From: Selaginella moellendorffii
Taxonomy: Eukaryota > Streptophyta > Lycopodiopsida > Selaginellales > Selaginellaceae
Assembly: GCF_000143415.4 (NCBI RefSeq)
Contig: NW_003314290.1
Coordinates: 1,540,454 to 1,604,453, forward strand
Length of the DNA stretch: 64,000 nt
Direction: 5' to 3'
The notes under the pieces were generated by a model. That model had not been told where the DNA came from. It saw nothing but the letters and a program-made list of their open reading frames with translations, and did not search any database. A program made the position numbers and the translations under genes. Every line of letters begins with the position of its first letter. Positions within the stretch are counted from its first letter, which is position 1. Positions 21,763 through 32,634 of this stretch are shown here, in pieces.

Positions 21763-23921
21763 CTAGTTGTTTATAGAAAGACTACCTCTGGAAACCTGGA
21801 GGACTTTCTCTGCCGCTTGCTTGGCTCGAACATCGTCGCTGTGGATCTTACAAGCTCCCAAAACACTCATCCACGAGACAATATCGCCACCCTTCGGCGC
21901 ATTCTTGGCGGCGTGCTCGGCCTCCGCCAGCCATCCCAGCCTCCCAAACAGATCCACCATGCAGCCATAGTGCTCGGCAACCGGCCTCACACCGTGGTCG
22001 CTTTCCATGGCGACGAACTGGATGTAAGCTTCGTCAAACCGGCCTGCATGGCTGCAAGCGTAGAGAATGCTGACGAAAGTTGCTTCGTTGGGCTTGATGC
22101 CGTGGAGGACCATTTCTCTCGCGAGATCAAACGCTTCGGATGCGCTGCCTTGATGGTTCTGGGTGTACGCGGCCAGCATGCTGTTCCACGAGAACAAGCT
22201 CGTTTCTCTCATCGCCGTGAAGACCAGCCTTGCATCCTCCACGCTTCCACACTTCCCGTACATGCTAATGAGAGCGTTGCCGACTGGAAGCTCCCACTCT
22301 GCCTTGCTCGCTAGAATGTGTTCGTGGATTCTCCTCCCAGCGGTCAAGGCACCCGAATCCGAGCACGCACCGAGCACCGCAACGTAAGTAACCGAGCTCG
22401 GCCGCAAGCTCGATGACACCATTGTCTCGAACAGTTCAAGTGCTGCTTTCGAGTGGCCGTGAGTGGCCGTGCCTGGCGTAGGACGTTATCATCGTGTTCC
22501 AGGACACAACGTCTTTGGATGGCATCGAGTCTAGGAGCGACCGAGCCTCAGCCAAGTTGCCGCACTTGCCGTAAAGGTTGATCAGTGCGGTTCACAGTAC
22601 TCGATCTTGTTTGTGATAGATGTCGACAATCCTCTGGTGCAGCCTTTCACCTTCCGCCAGATCCTCGAGAGTAGAACAGGCACTGATGACGTTTATAAAG
22701 CTGACTTCATCTTGCTTGATTCCTTTCAGGTCCATATACTTGAAAAGTTGGATGGCTTCGCGTTCCATGTCGTTTTGCGAGTAGGCCTCGATCATAGCAT
22801 TCCAATGTGTCACTACTTCTCCGTTGGTGCTGTCAAACACCTTTCTCGAGTCCATTGGGCGGCCGCATTTTCCATAAGCAAAAACGAGAGCCGTGTCGAC
22901 GATGTGAGACTGAATCCTCCGCGAAGAAACCTGTGCATGGATCTCCAACACCACCTTGAGCGCGCACAAAGCAGCGGCGGCGTCCAAAAGGCTCACAAAG
23001 GTCGCTTCATCGGGAGAAACTCCAGCCTGATTCAGAGCCCAGTAGAGAGCCAGCGCTTGATCTGGAAGCCCGTTCTGGGCATAAGCAGCGAGCATGGAGT
23101 TCCAGCCAACAGCGTCTTCCCAGCAAACTTTCTCAAACACACGGCGGGCCTCTGCAACTCTTCCACACTTGATGAGCTGAGTCGCCACCATCACGTCCAT
23201 TTCTAGCCCGCAGGAGACCACCCGAGCGTGGATTTCTTGAGCTTCTTCGGCATGGCAGCAAGCACCAAGAACGCTCAAGAACGTATACTTATCCGGCCTA
23301 TCCATCCGCTGGAAAGTTTCCAACGCTTCCTTGCAATGCCCCTTCTGGCCATACGCTGCGATGAGAGAATTCCACGAGTAGTTATTCGGCTGCTCGATAT
23401 CATCAAACGCGGCCTTGGCAGCTTCTACATCTCCACACTTCCCATACATGGTGACGATCGCTGTGCGCAGGACTACGTCGCAGTGCAAGATCCCCGATCC
23501 CAAAATCTGGAGATGGATCGAAATTCCCGTGGCTAGATCCCCAGTCTTGGCGCAAACGCTCAAAATCTCCACAAACACGACCCTGTCCGACCTCACGCCC
23601 TGCAAATTCATCTCCCAAAACAATCGCAGGGCTGCCCTGTAATCCCCATTCTGGCCATACGCCGCGATCATCAGGGTAGACGACGTTCTTGGCAGCGATG
23701 GCGTCGAAGCAGCGCCGGGCGTCGTCGATTGATCGGCACTTGCTATACGCCTGGACGAGGAGATTGCAGAGGAATACGTCGTCGCGGATGCGTGAGTGGA
23801 GCCGCCGGACACGCGAGAGGCTCCCGGCATCGCCATACCTGCGAAGAAGCGCCGCGAGAGAAGCCCTAGAAGTCCCTTGGAGCTCCTGTGCGTTCTTTGT
23901 ATTCGAGAGAGGCGCTTCCAT
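21763..23921 (-). pseudogene. PLS-type pentatricopeptide repeat gene with three lesions
   Basis: A PPR protein of the plant organellar RNA-editing/processing class. It would start at MEAPLSNTKN (23921) and run through many repeats with motifs such as NLLVQAYSKC, MIAAYGQNGDYRAALRLFWEM, VVLRTAIVTMYGKCGDVEAA, WNSMLAAYTQN and HYGCMVDLFGRLG, into a short E-like tail ending VSRGSLSINN. Three lesions break it. About 5 bp are missing near 23683, where NVV should lead into a WTLMIAAYG-type motif. An in-frame TGA lies at 22592-22594, immediately before TALINLYGKCG. An exact 10-bp tandem duplication (gagtggccgt twice, 22451-22470) shifts the frame within GHSxAALELFE. Similarity resumes cleanly after each. 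No DYW domain follows. Either it is a recent pseudogene, or several assembly errors coincide; I favour pseudogene. Confidence 0.8.
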
Positions 23922-24024
23922 GTATAATTAATCCCAACCGTTGGATACAACATGGCACAATCGCAACCGTTGGGCACAGCCGGGTTCGTTTATTAGTTTA
24001 AACATGAACTAATAGAATTTTAAG

Positions 24025-26845
24025 TTACTTGGAAATTCCCGACGATGAATGTATCTGGAGAGGATTGATAGGAACAAACAATGTCTCTGGAAAAAAAGAA
24101 AGAACAAGAGTCTAAGAACTCCCTCCACGCACGAAGCAAAAAGAAAACTTGGAAGCTTACCGCGATCCTTTGAGGCCAAATGAAGAGTGTCCAGAGTGAT
24201 GATCCCATCGGCGAGCGGGAGCAAATCGCACTTCACAACCGTGGTTGAATGCGCAGGAAGTCGCCTGTATCAAAAGCTCACTCTCGTGAGACAAAGAATC
24301 CAAAGAGAAACACGAGATAAGCTTGAAAGATCATCGAGAGAAACTTACCCGAGTGGAACAGTACTTTGCAGCCACAAATGAGTCCTTGCAGGGCTGTTCT
24401 CCGCTACTTTCTCAGCAGCGGAAACTCTTCTCTCTCTCGTTCTCTTTGACGACTCTTCGGCTTCTTTCGCTTGGTCTGCTTCTTTGACCTTCGGTTTTTC
24501 TCGTCCAGGAGGCATTGACATGGATCTAAAATTCTTCCGAGCTTTCTCTTGTTCTTCACGGAAGCTGTGCGAGTTCCCTACGGGTGATTTCTTGGCTGCG
24601 TTTGTTGTTACTGGAATCACTGATACTGGTGCGCATGCCAACGTGCTTGGAGCTAAAAGTGTCAAGTCAAGTTCTCTAGATGTAAGGTTTGTGGCTTGGA
24701 CTGTCACGACCTGGAGAAAAGTTCCAGTGAAGGCAAATAACTTGAAACTGTCTACCTGTGACTTGAGCTGGGGGAGAGCTTCACTTGGAACTCCAGTTGG
24801 CGTGCTGCTCTCCAGCGAGACTGAAACAAGAAGGTCCCTCGCGGGTCGTGGTTTCCATTTCAGCGAGTGTTTCAAATAAAATCTCGAGTCTGGCATCAGA
24901 TAACAAGTTAATGCTAAGATCGAACGCCATAACTAGAACTTACGAGTGTGACTACAATGACAGGCCACTAGAACTGCATAACTCCCGCCATCAGATGCTT
25001 CTTTTGCTTGTCGAGGAGTAGAATAACTGTGTTTGCCAGAACTTTCTACCTTCAGTAGCGAACTCGTGGGTCTCAAAATAAATGAATGTTGTTCTCCGGT
25101 TCTGCAAAAAGGAGTATTTCCATGAGAGAGACTAAACAAGTAAAACATTCAAACCTGAGACATAGATTTGGGAGTTTGTCATCTTCGCCAGTTTCCACGC
25201 ATGAAACAGGAATTGGCTGTGAAACTGCACCGGGGCTAGTCGCTTGGCATATGATGCTAATTGAATCAATATAAATACAGACATCGGACATGTCAGAAGG
25301 AAGAACGTTCTGCAGGAAAAAAAAGGGAGGCAAATGAGAACGAAAGTTCAAACTAAAAACGAACCTCAATAAGGACGCAAATGAGATCTTCCGCGTTGCA
25401 ATCTGCGGAGTATGAATCGATCCGCAAAGGTTGTACGACGGATATCTTCTTGCACCATCGTTTTCCAGGTACGTAAAGGCCTTCCAATCCACAGTGAGCG
25501 GAAAAGCGCTGAGGTTCCAGCGGTACACCCCGGAAAGAGAGCAATCCTTCGCTTCCAACTTCTTCGGAGCCGAGATCTTTCTCCGGATACAGCTTGTTCC
25601 ATTCCCCTGGAGCAGTGTTTAGTGCCGATGGTGGATACGGTGGAACTGCCGCAGGAGCTGCGGCCGGAGCAACTGGAGGCAAAGAACCAGCCGAAGACGA
25701 TCTCAAGTGACCGAACGAGAAAAGCGTTGAGTTGGCAGCTCCGAATGAAAGCCTCTGCGTAGCACTGGCAGCGTTTGCTGCCGGGACAGCGGACGATTGC
25801 TGCGTCGTGAACGCGTTCCTATCCAGAGGCAGCAGCCAGTGCAAAAGATCCTGCGCTGGATCCAAGTCCTTGGGAATCGTCTTGGAAGCCGACATGGGAG
25901 AGCTGTGTTGCTCGTATTGTAGGACCTCGAGGACCGCCTCGTGCGTGATCAAGCGTGGAACCACCACTGTCACTTCCAGCATAACCTGTACCCTGCCATC
26001 TTATCAATGAGCAATTTCGAAAAGAATTGAGTCGAAAGTTCGGTGCATACCACAATGTCTCCGTTCGCAAGAGCGCAAGAGGTGATGGCTCGTCTCGCGA
26101 TTCCTCCAGCTGCAACAGGGTCGAAACCATCTCTTTCCACCACTACTGGAACCACACTCTCAGCTTCGTCGTGCTGGTCGGACTCGTCCACCTTGTTCTC
26201 GTTGATAATGCTCACGTAAAAATGGGACCTTTGGAAGCTTTCGAGGAGCTGCGCGCTCTTCTTCTTGTGCCATTCCTCGCGAAGTGATTCGCCGGCATTC
26301 GATTCGAGAACCTCGCCAGCGACGGGATTGGCTTTGAGCAAAGCGTTCTTGTTGATCACCGCAGCAACCTTGAAGGGAGTGATAATCTCGGGAACTGTGA
26401 GGTCGCGAGAGGAGACCGTGACAAGGATTTTGATTTGTTCACCTACAAAGCAAAGAATTTCTCAAGCTCTAGCGAAGGAAATCAAGAAACACTCACCAGG
26501 AAAAACGAATCCACGATCCAAATGGCTGAGATGCGTCAAATCTGGTGCCGCGTTCCATTCATTCGGAAGCTCCTCTGCAAAGAAAAGTGAGCGAGGATAA
26601 TCCATGACCATGAACAGCTTACTTCCAGGAACAAGCACGGATCCCTCGTTGCTCGATACATCCGCGTGGCCCTGGACTGGGATCCGCGTCCTCGGCCTCG
26701 CTTGCATTGCCTCCTTGAGATCACCCGGAGCCTGGATCTGCTGCTCGAGGCCGAGATTCGTGACGCCGCCGCGAAATTCCTGCTTGGCATCTGCCGGAGG
26801 CTGCTCCTGCGATGCCTGGAAGGAGCTCCGCAGCAAGAAGCTCAT
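24025..26845 (-). CDS. Conserved plant protein, possibly a TRAPPII-associated Trs65-like family
   Basis: A multi-exon gene that I recognise as a land-plant-conserved family of uncharacterised or trafficking-related proteins; I cannot name it securely. It begins [20 protein letters not shown] (26845). Conserved blocks are [20 protein letters not shown] with [70 protein letters not shown] followed by [12 protein letters not shown], and DLICVLIE. After these come an Ig-like region with [11 protein letters not shown], LPNLCLRxE, HSFILRP and [12 protein letters not shown], and the last exons [20 protein letters not shown] and [12 protein letters not shown] with TAA at 24025-24027. The beta-rich C-terminus ending in the DGIITLDTL block resembles trafficking-complex subunits, so a TRAPPII-linked role is only a suggestion. 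It is transcribed divergently from the bS16 gene. Confidence 0.7.
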
Positions 26846-26909
26846 GGCGCTCGCATCTCTTCCCCTTCCTCCAAGTCTAAAAACCCTAAAAACCCTTGGA
26901 GCTAGGGCA
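26846..26909. promoter_or_regulatory. 64-bp head-to-head promoter interval
   Basis: Only 64 bp separate the two start codons, so the leaders must overlap or be extremely short, or transcripts start inside the opposite gene. It holds two telobox-like AAACCCTAAA/AAACCCT motifs (26879-26895), common in promoters of plant ribosomal-protein genes. Confidence 0.6.
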
Positions 26910-27462
26910 ATGGTGGTGAGGCTGAGGCTCGCGAGATTTGGGGGCCGCAATCTCCCATTCTACCGCATCTACGCCGCCGATGCGCGCTCCCCGCGCAATG
27001 GGAGGCATGTCGAGGTCCTGGGCTACTACAATCCCTTGCCAGGTACTGGATTTCCGTCTCTGTGAGTGTCTCCAGCGATGATCTTCTCCAGGGCAAGATG
27101 GGCTCAAGCGCATTGGGATGAAAATCGATAGGATCAAGTAAGAATGGCGCTAGATTTCTCCAGGGCTCGATCGCTGTTTGGTTTCCAGGTATTGGATCTC
27201 GGTTGGAGCGCAGCCCACCGAGATCGTCCAGCATTTGCTGTGGAAAGTGGGGATTTTCCCAGCGCCGCCGCGGCCGCAGCTCATGTCCAAGGACGAGGCC
27301 GCCAAGGTTGTCGCGGCGATGAACGAGGCGGACAAGAAGAAGCGGCAGTTGCTCCAGGAGAAGCGCAACGCGCGGCGGGAGAGGCTAGCGGCGAGGCTGG
27401 GAGACGCTTACAAGAAGAAGGAGAGGCCCAGTTCCTCCTCTCCGGAGGAACAATCCAAGTAG
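26910..27462 (+). CDS. Organellar small-subunit ribosomal protein bS16
   Basis: Three exons (26910-27042, 27092-27137, 27189-27462) with introns of about 50 bp. The protein starts [20 protein letters not shown] and continues [20 protein letters not shown], the bS16 core. It then reads [20 protein letters not shown] and [16 protein letters not shown], completing the family at about residue 80. A basic, coiled C-terminal extension ([19 protein letters not shown], then [16 protein letters not shown]) follows, as in plant nuclear-encoded copies. The N-terminus starts directly with the mature sequence; in plants such S16 proteins can still be imported into mitochondria and/or plastids without a long presequence. 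Organelle choice is not decided by sequence. TAG is at 27460-27462. Confidence 0.92.
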
Positions 27463-28095
27463 AAGTGGAAGAACGCGGTTATGACATTGTGATGAACATA
27501 AAAGTGACGTGTCAACTTGTGATTGGATGTTCTGTCTGACGTGTGCTACCATGTAAAGGTAAACAAGCTGACGTGTTATTTGCTACGATGACATGTAAAC
27601 GGGAAAGGAAGTGACCTTAGGAGCCCTAAAAGTTCTTTCAGCTGAAGCGTGAGGGCGGAAGTGACGCTTCGCCCCAATGCTGGGCGCCCGGCGGCGATGG
27701 CGTAGGCGGCGGCGGCAGTGGCAGCGCGGCGATGGCGTAGAGAGCGCGATCTTCCCGCATTCTTCGATCCGGCCGAGGCGCGAGGTACGATGATGGTAGG
27801 GCCCTATGTTGCACCTCGTACGCTGCGAATGCGAGTGTAGCCATGCGCCGGATCTTGTAACTCGACGGGCACAACTAGACGGTGGGCTACATTTAGGATT
27901 TTCTTTTTTCTCGAGCTCTCGAGCTCGTTTTCTCCATTAGACATTAGAACGATCATAGTTTTTCTTGCTGAAACTTATGAGTTCTTCGGGTTTTTTCTTT
28001 CAGGGAAAACTCTCGAGGGTCGGGCTGACTTGAAAGGAGCAGCTGGTTTCTACCTTTGGATCCGGGCAGTCTTCAACAGCGTAGGACGTTCCTGT
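27463..28095. other. Spacer and leader of the RING gene
   Basis: 3' sequence of bS16, then a GC-rich stretch (27650-27800) and a T-rich tract with a possible acceptor (ttctttcag at 28003). No conserved protein was seen. The reading frame of the next gene is open back to 28030 but without an ATG until 28096, so a 5' leader or leader intron is likely. Confidence 0.4.
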
Positions 28096-30955
28096 ATGAT
28101 TCGGAATCCGCTATTTCGGAGGTTTGAGATCAAGGACAATCCTTTGTACCAGGGTAAGCACAACATGCCGGCAGCCCCTTCTCGGTCCGAGCCGGCGGAC
28201 GTTCGCTCATCTGGTCTGGGATTGTGTGGCTTTGGCTCGGGTCCGTCGTCTCCAAAAGCAGGCAAGAAGAAAAGAGAAAAGTTACCAAAGCAAGACAGGC
28301 CCAAGTCACCACCACCGTCTCCAAAGCCTCAGAAAGTCAAGGCTCCAAAGGCTCCGAAGGCCCCGAGGGCCCCGAAGGCTCCGAAGGCCCCGAGGGCCCC
28401 GAAGGCTCCGAAGGCTCCAAGGCCACCGGGAAAGCCACGCTCGTGTTGGCCTTTCTTCTCGTCCTCCAAGAAGCCGCGGAAGCAAAAGCAAAAGCAAAAG
28501 CCTCCGGAAGTGAAGATCCAGAAGCCTGTAGAAAGTGATAGCAGCAAAGGAAGTAGCAAGGCGAGTAGTAGAGGGAGTAGTAGAGCGAGTAGCCGGCCTC
28601 CAAGTCGACCAACGAGTAGACCGACCACTCCAAGTCCTGCGAGGTCCGAGGCGTCGAGTGTGGGGAGTGTGAAGGACAAGAAGCAAAAGAAACCTGAAAT
28701 GCCCGAGAAGAAGCCTGAGAAGCCCGAGAAAAAGCCTGAAGTTAAGCTGGAAGTTAAGAAGCCCGAGAAGCCCGTGAAGAAAAAAGTTCCGAAGCAGAAG
28801 AAAGCTAAGTCCGGCGGATGGCTTTGCTTTCCTTTATTTTCTCGCAAGCGTCCAGCAGGGAAGAAAAGCAAGAAGAAGCGGGGACTCTCCGAGGAAAGGA
28901 AGAACGAGTTGAATAAGGCTGTCGAGAGGCATAGGGAGCAATGGTTCCAGCAGAGGGAGGCCAAGGAAGAAGCAAAGAAGGCCAAGGGAAAGCTGGAACA
29001 TGAAGATAAGAAGAAGCAAAAGGAGAAGGCAAGGAGAGGAAAGTTGACGAGGGAGCAGAAAGAGAAGCTGGAGCTTCAAAAGCGTCAGGAGAAGCCCATA
29101 AGTTTCCTGGACTGCTCAATCTGCCACAAGCTGCTCAAGTACGCCGTGGAAATCGACTGCGGGCATGCGTTTTGTCACTCCTGCCTACGGAGAAAGATGA
29201 GCCGCTCGAAGCTGTAAGTGTTTCATTTTTGTTGTCATGTCTTTCTCATGCTTCTTAAACGTCAAAACTTTTTTTTTTCAGGTGTCCGGTGTGCATGTCG
29301 GAGATCGAGTACGTCCATCCTTCCTATGTGTTGCGAGAACTGGTGGAAAAGTTCGGTTCCAAGGACGGTCCTAAGAAGCTTAAAGCCGACCTGTTGCAAG
29401 CGTCAAGCTATTATGAGGAACAGGACCCCATTGTTATTGCGTGCCAGTTCGTAGCTGCTGGTGGTAGTAAGTTGCATACTTTTTTCCTTTTATTTCGTTC
29501 GTATCTGACGAATTTATCCTGCAGCCTGCTGCTCTGGCACCAACGGAGCGTTTGATCCGGCAGATTTGTATAAGACGTCGAGGCTCGAAGAGTATGTTAG
29601 CGACGAGGAGTATCTAGATACAATCAAAATGGTGAATCAGATTCTTTCCAGGTACGTGAAAGTGTTTTTGTTTTTATGGTAAGAACTTCTTTCTTGTGCA
29701 GCTGGTCTGGAAGCGCCTTTGCTAACTGTCTTTCGACGATATGTTGTTGTTTGTTTCCTTCACAAGTGTAAGCTTCTCTTTAGCCAGGGACATTGATTTT
29801 TTTTTTGTCGATTTTCTCGCAGGAGGAGGATAGTAAGTATGATCGAAATAGTTCTCGGGGATTGTAATTTGAAATGGCCCGAGACTGGGCTGTTTTGGAC
29901 ACTAATGCGAGTAGACGGCGAGACTAAATTTGTAAGTTTTGATTTTCTTCTCTTTTTTCTCGACGGTGTCATAACGAGACCATCTTCTCGATTTTTCGTG
30001 CAGGCAGGTTCTATGCAGCAGTTTTACTTAATTTTACGTGTTGATCCCATGAAAGCTCGTGCCTATCAAAATACCTTGAGGGCCGGTATTGTCATCATCC
30101 ACCACATCAGAGTCTCACGATAACGTAAAGCAAGGAAGAGAAGTAAACGCAGTAAATGCTCTTTTTTTGGATGGATTCTAAGTTACATGCCTGCAGGTGG
30201 CCAGAAGAAGGACGTTGAGATTGCTCGTTTGAGAAAGCAGAACGCTCTCATGAGGCACAAGATGCTAGAACTTGGCGAGAACACTTTCATCCGAGCGCTT
30301 GTGGGACGAAGAGCATCCAAGTAAGAAAACTTTCTTGCGCAAGAGGCAACAACTGTTCCCTTAACCCCTTGCAGGTATAGTCTCAACACACGAACCAGCT
30401 TGAGCTTCGTAGAGGAGTATCCAGGTAATCCAATTCCGATTACAAACACGATATCGACTGGTTTGTGTGTATCTATTACAGACTCGCCCGTGATCTCGGC
30501 GCTCACTCTCCGCGATCTGGTTCTCCACAATCCTTTGTCCAAGAGATACTTGGTGCCTCCATGGAACAGGTACTTGATCGAGGATGTTTCCTCCACATTC
30601 TAAAACTTTTTTGTGGAGGTCTTACACAGGTTGAGATCCACAAGCACTGGTCCTCTTCCACTAACCAGCGAGGAGGATTACCAGATGCGAAGCCAGCTTA
30701 CGTTGTTTATAAGCCGATCGCCATCGCCATACTTGGAGAGACGGTCGCGCTCGCCGCCAAATTCCAGAAGGAGCCCGATCTGGGGAGACAAAGGAGTAAG
30801 TTCTAAACGACGAAAAAATCAAGAAGCCCGTATGAAAAAAAACGCAAACGGAAACAAAATCGCCAACCACGTCCAAACTTCTACTATTAACACACAGGCA
30901 CGCTTTTCTTTTTTTTTTGTTTTTTCTTTGCTCACAGCTGCCTCCATGGAGATAG
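28096..30955 (+). CDS. Large Lys/Pro-rich RING-finger protein, probable E3 ligase
   Basis: The first in-frame ATG is at 28096 (MIRNPLFRRF). Exon 1 holds an APK/APR tandem tract (residues about 80-110), Ser/Arg-rich and KPEKPEKKPE tracts, a basic coiled stretch, and the first part of a RING: CSICHKLLKYAVEIDCGHAF followed by CHSCLRRKM. Exon 2 (from about 29282) completes the C3HC4 pattern with CPVCMSEIE. Further exons joined by consensus, phase-compatible introns give YLDTIKMVNQIL, a STICCCLFPSQ segment, WPETGLFWTLMRVDG and a coiled segment DVEIARLRKQNALMRHKML (intron 30086-30196). The end is an RS/SP tail, SRSPSPYLERRSRSPP and WGDKGLPPWR, with TAG at 30953-30955. Ubiquitin ligase activity follows from the RING; substrates are unknown. 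I know no orthologue with this layout. The 3' exon chain is my inference. Confidence 0.65.
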
Positions 30956-31079
30956 CCTCAGGTGACGCTATGATCTTCATGCAGAGAAAGACAAAAGCTA
31001 GCGAAAACTGTAAATTTTACGTTAAAGGAAAGGTGGCGCTTAGGTGAATATAAAGCTTTCAGTTAGGTCTGATAATGCT

Positions 31080-31905
31080 ACTGATCAAAGTCGCGTGATT
31101 GATTCGGTCGTCATTCGAGATTGGTGTGCGGCTTCTTGGCTTATGAAGGAGAAAAGGCTTACGTACGCTTTTGCACGAGATACTTCCATGGCGAGCTGCG
31201 AAAGCTTTACGAATCCGCAAGGACTTGCATGATGCGTTTGAGAGGTTTGAGGCTTTGATGAAAACTCGAAAGGGACAAAGGGAATTAACTCGGCTGGATC
31301 GAGAAGATCACGATCTCTCGGGAGGGTTCAAAGGGACTTGGGTTGACGATGATCATCTCAAGGTGGGCGGCTGTACGGCACTGGTTTGCCTGGTGTTTCC
31401 GGACAGGGTGGTGGTGGCAAACGCGAGCGAGTTTCGCTGTGTCATGTCGAGGTCCTGCGGTGGAGTGGAAGAGATCGGGGATTTTCAAGAGGAGCAATCG
31501 ATCAGCGATGGCATCTTCCCGGTTTTCCACAAGTGCGATGCTTTCAAGGGTTTTGGGTATTTCCTGTTCAAGCAAAGCTCCAGTTCCATGGACCTTTTGA
31601 TCAGCGTGGTTCCAGACGTGTACGACATCAGTCTCGAGGATTATGATCGCCTCACAGGGGATCTGGCCTCCCAATCCAAGATCCAACCAGGAGGTCGTCA
31701 ACTTCATCAAGGGCAGGGGATCTCTAACATTGCGCAAGAAATGTATTGACCTTATAGAGACTTATTGGCACTTTGTATGTGTCAAGTGTCCGCTTGGGGA
31801 TGTGGGCATGGCGATTTTGGATCTTAGGAGGGCCATAGAAAGTTCTGTGACGAACCAACGTACTAGCAAGGATCTTGCTGGCCGTAAGTCAAGGAAATCA
31901 TGAGG
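31080..31905 (+). pseudogene. PP2C-like phosphatase relic
   Basis: Fragments of a PP2C-type serine/threonine phosphatase spread over frames. AYEGEKAYVRF near 31150 resembles the GHGG-A-A-Y strand-helix of PP2Cs but lacks the metal-binding DGHGG. In another frame GGCTALVCLVFPDRVVVANA (about 31363) matches the GGSTA-ANVGDSR core, yet the Asp of the GDSR motif is replaced (ASEFRCVMSR). A third frame gives QEVVNFIKGRG and KKCIDLIETYWHF followed by GDVGMAILDL, the C-terminal D-N-hydrophobic strand. At least two frame changes (near 31200 and 31680) and lost catalytic residues argue for a dead or highly divergent copy. Introns could explain a frame change but I see no convincing sites. Confidence 0.5.
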
Positions 31906-32124
31906 AAAAGATTAGTCAATCACCTGTTCCGGCTGTTTCAGTAGAAGTTGCCAAAAAGGAAGCCGTGGATCAAAGTACCTGGGACCTTTAATTACAACTG
32001 CACTATTTAAAAGCTACATTTTTTTTAAAATATTAATTTTAACAGAGAACTAAGTATTTGAGTTGTTATTATTTATACACTCTCACATTATATATTTTAT
32101 ATTGAAAACTATTTAACTTACTTT
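31906..32124. other. Short AT-rich spacer before the retroelement
   Basis: About 220 bp of spacer that becomes AT-rich after 31990. Nothing recognised. Confidence 0.4.
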
Positions 32125-32286
32125 TGTGAGTGCATGAAATACAAAAATGTGCATATCAATTAGCTTAAAAACTCTAGTTTATATACAAGAGTGAGTGGTT
32201 TGGATTGAAATCATTCTAATAGTTATCAAAATCCTACTACGCTAATAGTAATATATAGCATTGTAGTCATACATTTGGACCTCACA
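32125..32286 (-). repeat. LTR-like repeat, downstream copy
   Basis: About 162 bp bounded by TGTGAG and CTCACA. It shares with 35830-36023, in order, the atgtgtatat/atgtgcatat block, the tagcttatatac/tagtttatatac block, ggattgaaat, aaaatcctaYtaYgctaatag, a tatRgcatt block and an acctcac end. Confidence 0.75.
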
Positions 32287-32634
32287 TCATCCCCTCTTTT
32301 CAGAATCATAGAAGACAATTAAAGTTCTATAGTGGACGGGTTAAAATTTGGAGGAATATCAGGAGGAGGCATCAATAATGGTGTTAATTATTTCTGATCC
32401 TTTTATAAGAACCATTTCAACTGATGCACATACATAATTTTTGGAAGATCAGCCTATTGGACATCATGCCAAACCTCATAAACTTGCAATCTAACTTGCC
32501 GTAACACCTGATAATTGAGCAAGGAACCTTTTAAATAAACCCACATATTATAAGATTGGGAAAACAAACTAACACCAAATCATCTTGATGATGGGAGTTA
32601 TAATGCTGCTATTGTCCCATTTGTATGTGTGAGA

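Noticed and set aside
28306-28985. Minus-strand frames rich in LGAFGA or Phe/Leu, looking like membrane proteins
   Set aside because: Reverse complements of the APK repeat and Lys-rich tracts of the RING gene.
30613-31047. Reading the RING-gene 3' exon straight through as a separate 144-codon protein ending GKVALR
   Set aside because: It would translate an A- and T-rich stretch that has a good donor and acceptor; splicing gives a cleaner terminus (WGDKGLPPWR).
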